From positions 2,053,501-2,117,500 of the forward strand of contig NC_087252.1 in the NCBI RefSeq assembly GCF_037042905.1: a DNA stretch of 64,000 bases, in the 5' to 3' direction. A program made the position numbers and the translations under genes. Positions 49,601 through 61,600 of the stretch are shown here, one piece after another. A model generated the notes under the pieces. It did no database searches, was not told where the DNA came from, and saw only the letters and a program-made list of their open reading frames with translations. This stretch comes from Lytechinus pictus. Its lineage: Eukaryota > Echinodermata > Echinoidea > Temnopleuroida > Toxopneustidae. Within the stretch, counting starts at the first letter, position 1. Each line of letters begins with the position of its first letter.

Positions 49601-52600
49601 CACATATCTGAGACAGGATTTTAATATTCTTAGAAAAAGGAAGAAATTGATTGCATGATTATTTTTACTGAAATTTGTAAAAAAAAAGAGTACTATTACG
49701 GACAAGTTTGTCATGTCAACATGTTGTATTTTTGGTTGATGAAACGTTTATAAGAAAAATATACAAACAGAAAAAGAAATAAAGTTATTAGTTTGAATAG
49801 GTCCAGGCATAGAACGAGGATTTTATCATGAAATGATTTCTTGTGTACTTTATGACTTGAAGATTCTGATGGAATATTGTCATATTAATGATTTACAGAT
49901 TTGAAAAATCATTTTCTGTGTACTTTTATATTATAGTTTATACATGACCATGGTTACTTAAAATTTGTTTTGAGATCCTAAAATGAGAACATTTTATTTG
50001 GAGAAAGGAATATTATGTAGGCAACTAGTTTGTACATTATTCAAGTTTATTGCAGCCTGAGTTCACATGATTCTTTAACCCCTCTCTCATTTTCAGGCCA
50101 TTGCTCTACTCCAAAATAACCCTAATTTAATTCCCCCTTTTCTTCAGTCTTCATCAGCATTCTTGCCTTTTATCCTCATTTATCTTTGTTATCCCCATCT
50201 CCTTTGTTATCCTCATCCATCCTTCATCCCTTGCACCCCACACTTGATAATTTATTTATCTCTTGGTCCTCTCAGCTATGTTACTCCCCTCCTCTCTCTT
50301 GGTTGACTGAATCATGAATATTTATGTTGTAAGACTCCTTATGTGTGATTGGTTCTTATTCATGACGATGCGTTACTTCTGTTATTGTCATCCTCCAATT
50401 TAATTTGAATATTTATTGAAATCTAGTACCTTGCGCAAAGAAAGCCTAGAGAGGAAATGAAGAATAAATTATGCCCTGCCAAGCTAAGGCAGTTGAGCGC
50501 AGACCTTTAAACCAGCAACATCTACCTCTTCATCTGTTCTTGTTCTGTGTTGGAAGAACCCGCGTATACTTAGAGCTAATAAAATATAAAATACAGCTCC
50601 TACAATAACAAATGAGGATATTCTTTTAGTGGAAATATATTTTCAGATCCACTGTCCTACATGTACATGTCCTGCATGTCATAGCGTAGTCGTTGATGAC
50701 AGATGTGTAAAATGGGAATATCTAAAAGTCACAACATTGTGTGGTAGCATGGACCTATTTGTAATAGGTCCATGGTGGTAGAGTGTAAAGTGAGACCTTT
50801 GATATCTATAACCATCCAAACCAATGCATGAGCCATATGTTTGTTCCGTTGTAGCTCGTCCTGATGAACCTTACCCAATCATCAACGAATGCGAGACGAA
50901 TGGAGGTTCGTCTTCTGCTACTCGTACAGGAGACTGCAGGATCTCAACCAACTCCACAGTTATGAACATCACATGCTCAGCCTCCGGATTCTTCCCGGAT
51001 GTTAACCTGTTCTTCCTACATGGATCTTCAAAAGTGATTAACATCGGGAGCAATGGGTGGAAAAATGAAGACGGTTCTAAGAGCAGATCTATAACAATCA
51101 ACGCAAGGGTTAGCGACAAACAATACGTGTGCGTTGCGTCAGACATACCTGGTTCCACAGAGGAGAAAACGGCGGGGGTATATATTGAGAGTTATTTTTC
51201 TTCTCCAAAAAAATCAGACAATGCATCACGTTCATTCGAGAAGACAACTGCCAATCCAAATGAAGCTGAGATGAGGAGTGGCACAAATCCTGCAAAGATC
51301 GGTAAGTTAACTTAATATATCTTTGTTAAGGAGACGTTCGATTCGATCGATGGACTTCACGCATTGACCTACAACTTAAGATAACATTTTACCATCAACA
51401 TAAACAATGCTCTCACAATCTCTAAATGGATGTTGATCGAACTATGACTGTCTCTTTCAAGCTTTAATAAACATTGCCAGTAAAAATACAATTTGATTGT
51501 CAATTAAAAACCCAATTTAATTCATAAAAAAATTTGAGTGGCCGTCATAATTTCCATTGCACTGATTCAAAAAAAAAAGTTTGGCCGTTGTAACAGGGGC
51601 GTCAAAATTTTTTCATGATTGATCAAACAAAGAACAGGGGGTGGGGGTAAGTCATTGTTAACTCACAACAGATCACTCCTCCTAAATGTCCTACGTTTTG
51701 TCTCATTCCATGCATTCCATATGTTTTATAGGAACAACACTTAATATTAACGAATACAAAAGACCCTCGCCTCGCTCTATCCACCTTTTAATCTAAGACT
51801 CTGTGATTTACTGTTTGGAATGATCTAGATCTAAAGTGTCGCCGATTATGTATCTACACACACTTAGATTGTCTGACTATGAAGTCAAGTTGCACAAAAA
51901 AGTAATAATGTCTGAATTTTTTTCTTTCCAGTTGTACCAATATTAATGATACTGTTTGTCGCCACGGCAAGCGTGGTATTCTTGTGGCGGAGATCAAGGA
52001 AACGGCTGGCCAGAAGTCACATAGGTAAGCACTACCATTCCTTCCGCGATCGATGTAATCTCGATTATCATTACCACAATCTTTAAGTAGTCACTACTGG
52101 TATACGGATTGGGTGGGGGATTCTTGCTTCCAAAGAGCTGCACAACCTAGGGGGGGGGGGGGTGAAAAGTAAGGACAAGGATGGGAAAAGGGTTAATATG
52201 ATTCAATATGTTTAATACAGTGCGTATCAAAAAAGTTTAAACTTAGAAAAAATCCTGTAAAATTGTACATTTGTAAAATCCTGAAGATTTTCCCATGTTT
52301 TAACATTGGTATATATCCATTTAAGCAAATGACGATAGAACTGTCGAAAAGTATTTCCGCTTGAGTGAGCACCACTTACTTTTGAAAAGTTAGTGAAAAA
52401 TTATTTGCGAAGAACTTTGAAATAGTTATGCGAATAATAGTAGACCTTAATCATGAAGAACACGTTGAATTTAGCTAGTAAAATTGATCTGAAGATATAT
52501 TTTACCTATTTAACTTGTTTCCCTGCCAAAAACACTTCGAAGAGTGCATTGCGCCCCATCCCACTCCCCCAAACACCGAGGCCATCGTGACGATATTTAC

Positions 52601-55600
52601 TTTACACTGAGCTGTGATTTACATGAAAATGGCTTAGGCTTGATTTTCATTTTGTTAATCATTGTCAAGCTTGAAAAAGAGTGGAGAAACAGGTATTAAA
52701 TGAAAGATGAACTGTAAACCCACTTTAAATGCTAAAAACTTAGTGAAAAAATGCTGGAGATGTCTGATATAAACTTTTGTTCAGATTTAGTTCTGTCCTC
52801 AGATCCAGCTGGCACAAAAAAGGGTAAATGTTGTGCTTACTAAGTGTTGAAATTTCAATTTGGGTGGCAAAATTGTTACAAAATGCTTGGATGTACCCAT
52901 GTATTACAGTTGACAAAAAGTGCAATGGGAAATGTATGAGAAATGTTTCGCAGGGTAAACTTGATTTCGCCCTTTCCTTTGACACAGCGTGAAAACGAGC
53001 ATTTCTAGGCAAACAGATTTTTGCGAGCTTTACAAAAATGGACAGTGCTCACTCAAGTGTAACATTCTGTCAATACTTTTACTTTCATTGGATAGCTGAG
53101 ACCCAAACCCAAGGTTATATGTGAAAAATTACCCATATGTCGTATATTTTTTAATTCCCAGGGCTTTTTCAAAGTGTAAGCCTTTTTTTGATACGCATTG
53201 TATAGTGCCCAAATTTATGTCAGAATTTCATTTCCATATAAAAGAGCCAAAAATTTCGCTTTCGAGTTTTGAAGAAAATCCCCGAATCCATTAAACAGCG
53301 TGTCGTGATACTAAAAATCAATAAATCATCGGGGGGGGGGGGCACAACCGGCCGGACCCCCTCCCTTGAGAGCCATAATTGAAATTTGTAATGTAAATAC
53401 CGTTTTTTCCTCGAGTGTGCCCCCTTTTGAAAGTGAGGATGCCTTTATTTTTCTTGTCAAATTTTCATCGGAAAATGTGCCCCCTTTTGGGGAAAATTCT
53501 GGATCCGCCCCTGCATCACCGTGATAGTTTGGCTTTAAACTGACGGACTAGAATCTCAAAATTTGAAATACCGCACCGTGAAAACGGTATGTGATATCTG
53601 AAAAGGATTCCTTTCATTCATTAGAATTTAAAGACCAGCGGATCGTTTGTAGCAGTCATAATATATCAATTCGACATTTTTTCACTGTAGGTAAACGTGA
53701 TGTCGAGGAGTCAGAGTTATTGATGCAAAAAGTAAAGGTACAAGGTAAGTGTTGCACGAAAACACATTGGCTTAGCATTGAATATTATAGGGAAGGAATT
53801 GTCTTAATCCTGATTCCTCATCACCATGTGTGATTATTATCCAAATTTGACACCTAGATAGATCTTTGTAATTTGATTGGTTGTTTGATATCGTTCAATC
53901 AGCCCATTTTGAAATGAGGTTATCAACCGTGCAATTTTGGATCCATTCATCGTGCAATTTTGGATCCATACGATTTTGTACATTACACGCGCGCACCGAG
54001 ACTGCTTGCAGCTAGGCACCATCAGTTCGCATGTTTTAATGACGTAACAATGAACAGACCAAACTCGCACTGCATGAGCATGATTAACATCGAAATTTAT
54101 AAATTTCATATGAAAAAAAAATAATGTTTTAGGTGTCATATAAACCAAATAATATTTTTTTTTATCCGTGCAATGGACAGAATACTTCATTCAGTGAGAG
54201 ATGAAATAATGATCCATTCAACTCGGCTACACCTCGTTGAATGCATCATTTCATATTTCACCTTATGAAGTATTCTGTCCATTGCACTCATAAACATTCA
54301 TTATTTGTATAATATGGCACCACGCCGACGCGCTTGGTGTAAAACAAAGAACGGAATCAAATGATAGTATAATGTCAAGAGGAAATAACTTAAAATCGAA
54401 AAAAAAGGGTATTAAATTCACCAATATGTAGCTTAATGGGGATATATCTGTGAAAGCGTCCAAAAACACCACAATACTTCTTTATTAAGAGTTCCGCAAT
54501 GTCCTAAGGAACTAAAATGCATGTACTGTCTTAATTGATAGGGAATTATTGATAAAACTCAAGCGCAGTATAAATCATAGCAAGTTAATGTTTTGAACTA
54601 ATATTTTACAATTTTTTCATGTACAGGGGTTGTCTCGTTTTATGAACTGTGGCTACTGGCTTATGACACTCCGAATGATGAGATGGCAAAGGTATATACT
54701 GCTCTTGTTAAGCTGGGTATTAAGAATGTCAAGGGACAGATGGATAAAGGACTTGTGTATGATGCTCTTTGTAAATGGAAAGAGAGATCATATGCACGTG
54801 ACCAACCACAGATGTTAAGAGATGCCTTAGAGGAAGTGGGCCTTGAAACTAGATGGCAAGAGATTTACGGTATGTATTTTGATATCTTCCATTAAAAATT
54901 AACAACATTCTTATTTTCAAACAACTCGCCCTTTATCATGCGGTTTTACACCATTGCCTACATGGGTTTTCACAATAATGTTACCTTAAGTTCGTCACAA
55001 TTTCTATGTTTTACCATTTAGCAGCATTATATTGGCTACAGCACATGTTCCATCATTAATTATTTCCTACATTATTCATTGATTATTTCTCACAATGCAG
55101 ACCACGTACGGCAAGGCAATGATGTTACCAAAGTACCTGAAGGAACACTCGAACAAATCCTGCTTGACTTGAAAGGCAAAAGTTCAATAAAAAAGTTCCT
55201 GAATAATTTGTTACAACGTGAAAGTAAAGGTTTACAAAATGAGATAATCGTTGTCGCCCATGGCAGTGAAGAGGACAAAGGAAAGTCTGCCAGTGAAGAG
55301 GGCAACATAGCTATGGAAAACACAGCTTCCGTCAAAGAAATCAGTGACACCAATGACGGCGAAGGGAACAATAAAGTCTCAGTTCCCGTCAAAGAAGTAA
55401 GTGACACCCATGACGTTGAAGGGAACAAAGGAAACACAGTTTCCACCGAAGAAACCATTGACGGTAAAGGGAACAAGGAAGACTCAGCTCTCACCAAAGA
55501 AACCGAAGACACCCGTGACAGTAAAGGGGACAATGAAGACTCAGCTCCAGCCAAAGACACCCATGACGGTGAAAGGAACAAAGGAAACTCAGCTTCCGCA

Positions 55601-58600
55601 AAAGAAACCAATAACGGTAAAGGGAGCAAGGAAGACTCAGCTCTCACCAAAGAAACCAATAACACCCATGACAGTAAAGGGGACAATGAAGACTCAGCTC
55701 CAGCCAAAGAAACCAAAAACACCAATAGCGGTAAAGGGAGCACAGGAAACTCAGCTTCCGCAAAAGAAACCAATAACGGTAAAGGGGACAATGGAAACTC
55801 AGCTCCCACCAAAGAAACCAATAACCCCCATGGCGGTAAAGGGAACAAGGAAGACTCAGCTCTCGCCCCAAAAAACAATGACAACCATGATGGTAAAGGT
55901 AACACAGAAGCAACAGCTCCCGCCAAAAAAAACGATGACACCCATGACGGTAAATGGAGCAAGAAAGACTCGCATCCCGCCAACGTATCCAAGCAAGAAG
56001 AAGTCTTTCAGGCAATTGAAGGGGTCGAATACAGTGACGGCATGCACAAGTTGAAGGAATGGAATAATGGTCCTTTCAAACAGAATCCGTTTGTTCTAGT
56101 TAGTCTGGCACTCGAAAGAGCAGGGTATCTCCATATCTCAAAGACCTTCTTTGACGGTGAGTCTCTATCTATTTGACATATCCAATGCAACTAATACGGT
56201 TCACTTATAGTCCATAGTCCATATAATTCGGGTTTAACTTAGACCGTGGTCTAACTCTGTGCTAAAATTAATGGAAGCCAAAATGTCAGAATTTTGTTGA
56301 AATTATATCTTTCCAATGTTTACTGTATTTTTGTCCTTCTAATTCTGTAATGGAGACGACACTATCTTATTCAGCCTTCCCAGGCAGCTAAGGATGATTT
56401 GAAAGCCAAATGAGCCGATACATTGAACCTTTATCATTAGAGATTTATGCCACAATTGGCTATCCATAGTTAAACCACAACTTTAAACTAGAGTTTCATT
56501 GGAATCTGACATAAGCATACGGGCCATAATGTTCATCTGATTGGTGTGATGACTTGAGAATATGGATTTTGCAATCATGGAATTTTACGTCAATAAGCTA
56601 ATTAGTTTGTTTGCAATACTTAAAAATGACACAAAAAAAGATGATATTTTGTGATTGTGGAAAAAGGAACCCTTTTGTTAAATAAAACAAAAATACGCCA
56701 GGTTTTTCTTCATGATCTAAGTGGTTTCAGGTCTACACTAACTACAGTCTGCTTGTTTATTCCGATTTAATAAAAAGAGAAATTTGTGGTACACGATGAT
56801 TTCAGGGGAACAACATTAAATATGGTGGATTGTAGTGACTTGAAGGTTCAACAGAATAGTACGTTGTGATGATTTAAAAGTACGAATACAACCTAACTGT
56901 CAGAACAAGCCTACATAATATATCGTTTTAATAATGCATGTACTGTATAGGTCCTATTGTACATAGGCATAGGGGGTGGCTAAACAAGGTAAAATCTATC
57001 GAATTGTGCCTTGTTTGTCATATTAGACGGTGAATAAATATAAAGATTAGACACAATATATATTTCGTTACTTTGTTCATGAATGTGAATGTACAAAAGA
57101 GGCATATATATTATTAAGCACGCTCTAACACGTTTCCTTGCAGGCCCTGTATCATTTTATGAACTTAGATCATTAATGTACAACGTGAATACACCTAGCC
57201 TAGAGAAGCTAAGAAAAACAATTTGCAAGCTAGACATGCTAGAAGTCGATGCGACGAGTGCAGATAAATTCGGTCCACAACAAATCTACGACTCGCTGTG
57301 TCAGTGGAAAGAGGGACACCCTCAGGTAGATCAAGGAAAGATATTACATGATGCACTTTTAAGAGCCAGACATGAGGAAGCATGGTGGAAAATTCTAGGT
57401 AAGTTAATCGTTCAACCTTTATATACATTTTTGTTTTTTTAATTAAATGTCCATATACCGGAATCTCACTTATCAAATATAACACACCGGATTAGTATAC
57501 TGCCATTTCATGTACAAACTCGACAACACAATTTTGACCGAAATTACTCCATCATCGGAGGTTTCATTACCAAAAATCCCACCACACCAATGAAAAATAA
57601 ATAAATGTACTATAATAAATTTAGAAACAGAAGGAACACAAAACAGGCAAATATAATGTAAATACAACAACATGTTCTATCGTATGATCTCAGGCGCGTA
57701 GCCAGGGGGGGCGCCCCCCAAAAAAAAACGTCCCCAAAAAGAAAAAAAAAGAAAGAAAAACAAGAGGGGAAAAGGAAAAGCGAAGGGAGGAAAGGGAAGA
57801 AAGGTAGCTTTGTGGGTTTTTTGTATTCTTTTTTTTTTTTTTTTCAAAAGAGAATCTCCTTTACTCTTGCTCTAAATTTATATATGAATTTTGCTTCCGC
57901 GCTGCGCGCGGTTAAATGACAATATTGCAGTTCTCCATTGTTTCCCCCACCTTTTCTCTAAACCTGTTTTTCCACTTCAGCTATATGTGTTTCTTGCCAG
58001 TTAAAGTTCAAATGTGTACATTAGGGCATGGAATTCGAGTAAGGTTAGGCCGAAGTATATGAAGTTACCTTTTTTTAATTCTTTTTTTTTATTGATCGCG
58101 CAACTTATGGTCAGGTCTGCTCCGGGCGGGTAAAATCTTTATATCAATTTCTGCCGTCGCCTCCATATAGGCAACTTCTCCCGCTTTTCAGCTCATTACT
58201 AAGCAATCATAATTTGGGGGGGGGGCAAACAGGTTCCTAATTTAAAAAGAGGAAGGTATAAATTCGTGTCGTATTAAATAAAAAAGTACAATATTTTTTT
58301 TTTCAAATTCTATTAAACTTCCGTGTCATTTCCCTGCACATTCATCTCCTGTTCTTTCTTGCGCACTCAGTTTGAAATTTTGAATGACACTTAAGTTTCG
58401 TTATCATTCAAAATGAAAGCGCTTCAGGATAAGTCAAAGAAATTATACATATCCATTTTAATATAATTTCAATAAATCACATGCAGAAGTTTCAACTTTT
58501 TGCGCACTATTTTCCTTGTAATGAAGTTCAATAATCTTAGAAAATCAATTGAATTAGAGCCGATGGGGTATTAGAGATATCTGCATTTGATGAAACGTCC

Positions 58601-61600
58601 ACCCTTTGAAATATCAGAGTTTCATTGCTCTACGCAAGGAGGAATATCTTCCTCCCGGCATATACACTTCTTCTCTGTTTTGCGAGTTAAAAATATGCAC
58701 TGTCGCTAAATTGTTTGTAATCGAATCTGATCTTTCCAAGGGAAGTATTCAATATATTTTAAAGAATGCCCTTTTCTCGGGACCCTTTTCTTTGTAAAAA
58801 AAATTGATAAAACGCTTTAGCTTCCGCGCTTCGCGCGGGGTTATTATTTTAATATCCTCCATTGTATTCCTTTTTCGTGCGTTCACAATGTTCAAAATCA
58901 CAATATAGTCAACTGAATTGGAGCTGATATAGGTACTAGAGACAAGAGAGACGGCTCCTTTTCATTTTAATTTATGAAACACCGAAAGCTTCGCGCTTCG
59001 CGCGCTCTGTAAGTGTTGGCACGCTTCGCGTGCATTTACCGCCCCCTCCAAAATTAAATCCTGGCTACACGGTAGTATTATGTAGGTGCGATTTTAACGA
59101 ACGAAACATTGTAATTACGTTACGTTATAACAGCCCGTAGGCAGTAGACCTTCTATATAAAAAAAGGCTTATTACTTCCATACAATATGACAATCTACAT
59201 AAACATATATGTTGTTTTTAAAATAGTGAATTAATTTTATGATACATCTTTCCCTTTAAGAGCAAAGAAAGGACAAATCAAGTGTATGTGAAAGTATGTT
59301 CAAGAGAATACTCCGTGATATCGAAGACCCAGCAATGATACAGCAGCTCCTGCAAAAGCTAGCCCCAGACTTGGCAAAAGATGTGGGAACCTCACTGGAA
59401 ACAGATTTTATGGAAATAGCCTTGAAAGCACTGAAAGAATGTAATGAAAGTTCTCACAATGAAAATAGGATGATCTTGCTAAGCCGTGCCTTGGAGAAAG
59501 CTAAATGCAAGCCAATTGACAGGACTTTTCTCTCTGGTAAGAGGTAGTGGATTTAATTCTCTTTCACCCATTTTATTGCTGTATCGCCTGCATTGCAGAT
59601 CGAGACTATAGGCGTCGCTTTTCCGACGGCGGCGGTGTCGTCAACATTGAAATCTTTATCTTAGGTTAAGTTTATGCAATGTCATCATAACTTAAAAGGT
59701 ATATGAACCTAGTTCATGAAACCTAGACATAAGAGTAATTAAGTATTACTAAACATCGTGCTTGGTTTTCAGGTCGCATGATCAAGATCAAAGGACATTT
59801 AGGGTCAATGAACCATAAATTACATTTTTCAATTTTTGGGGCATTAGATACATTACCAGAACTTTGAAAGTCACAAGTTATGGATGTAGTTAATGACGAT
59901 CGGTCATACATGTAAGAGTATTCCCCGAAAACCCTGTTCGAGTTTAAGGTCAGATGACCAAGGTCAAATGTTATATATGGTCAATAAAGTTAGATTATGT
60001 TGAGGAAATCAAAAACAAAACTTAACAAAGGTTTAGTTTTGAAACTTTGATAACTTTGAAAGTATAGTAGTTCCTGAAACTTAGGTATAATAATAATCAA
60101 GTATCAGCAAACACCCTAAAAGAGTTTCAGGTCACAAGATCAAGGGTCATTTGGGGTCAGTGAACTTAGACCATGTTGGGAAAACATCAAAATTGTAACC
60201 TAAGCTTAATTTTTGTAAATGTCTTAACTTAAGTTGTACAAACCTTCTTCATGAAACATTGACATAACTGTAATCAAGTACAATAAACATCCTGTCTAAA
60301 TCTTAAGTCTCATGGTCAAGATCAAAAGTTATTGAGGGTCAATAAACATAGTATTTCTATTACCATATGAATGGTGTTTTTTTTTAAATATATCGTTTCC
60401 GGAGTAAGCACTGCTTCTAAAGTAAATTCCTTATGCAGTCAAGACTGCCAAAGGTGTTCCACTTGTTTTAATTAGGTAGGTCTTGTAGAGTTTAAATGAA
60501 TAATTTAGCGTAGTACATGTATATACGGGAGTTGTTTTTCTTGATGAATAGAATATCCTTATTCCACCTGGAGACGGACAAAAGATGAATATGAACATGT
60601 ATTATTCCATCAATTTCAAAGATTTGATATATATTTATAGATAAAAACTAAGATCTAAAATTGCTAATTCCTGCAAATTATATTGTCACTTTCTCTAAAA
60701 TCAGAAACAATGTCCTTTTTTGAGTTGTGGTCAGTGGGTCATTTCGACTTTGATGCTGGTGTGAAAACGTTACCATTACGTGACGCTTTGAAGGCGATGG
60801 GAATATTTGGTATAGAAGAGACAATTAGTCAGCATGAGCTTTATCATCTTCTTTGTAAATGGAAGGAAGAACACTCTAATTGCGACCAACGTCTGGTGTT
60901 CAAAGTTCATTTGCTTAACGAAGGACTTTACAAGGAATGGGAAAATCTCAGTGGTAAGTGATATGGATTTATTTCAATTCGAATAAAAAAAACACAAATA
61001 GTTTTTTAAAAACATTTTTTAAAAGGAATTTATTCTAATAACGGCATGCAGGAGGGTGGGGTTATGAAAGATAAGAAATTATAGGTGTAAAGTTAATTTT
61101 CCCACCACGCTTATCGTCGGTGCTCTAGTAATAGACGCCAGGTCTTAGTGGAATTTGCGTAACGCGCGAGTGTGTGTATGATGATTATGTGGAAGGTTCC
61201 ATGACAAAGACAGGCCACAATTTCTCCGTTCTACAGTGCGTATCAAAAAAAGGTTATACTTTGAAAACGCCCTGGGAATTAAAAAATATACAACATGAGG
61301 ATATTTTTTTCACATATAATCTTGGGTTTGGGTCTCATCTATCCAATTAAATAAAAGTTTTGACAGAATGATACATTTGAGTGAGCAATGTCCATTTTTT
61401 GTAAAGCTCGCAGAAATATGTTTGCGCAGAAATGCTCGTTTTCACGCTGTGTCAAGGGAAAAGGGCGAAATCAAACTTACCCTGCGAAACATTTCTCATA
61501 CATTTCCCTTGCTTTTTTAGTCAATTGAAATAAAACGGATACATTCAAGCATTTTGTAACAATTTTCCCACCCAAATTGAAATTTCAACACTTAGTAAGC

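Larger units (their letters stand above)
42268..50604 (+). mobile_element. Ty3/gypsy LTR retrotransposon (decayed) in intron 2 of gene B
   Basis: Two 589-bp LTRs (42268-42856 and 50016-50604, both TG...CA) flanked by the target duplication ATAAC (42263-42267 and 50605-50609). A primer-binding site TGGTGGCAGCGGTACTCC starts at 42859, and a purine-rich GGAGAAAGGAA precedes the 3' LTR. The order gag, protease, reverse transcriptase, RNase H, integrase is that of Ty3/gypsy. Every gene has stops or frameshifts. By eye the LTRs differ at roughly 20 positions (about 3-4%), so insertion is not very recent. It has the same orientation as gene B. Confidence 0.95.

Noticed and set aside
48181-50015. Envelope-like gene in the retrotransposon
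   Set aside because: The region after the integrase is AT-rich with no frame, signal peptide or membrane segment.
55090-55992. 300-residue minus-strand Leu/Ser/Pro-rich ORF
   Set aside because: Antisense of the coding minisatellite in exon 7. Its length follows from the repeat having no stop in that frame; the plus strand has splice sites and homologous ends.
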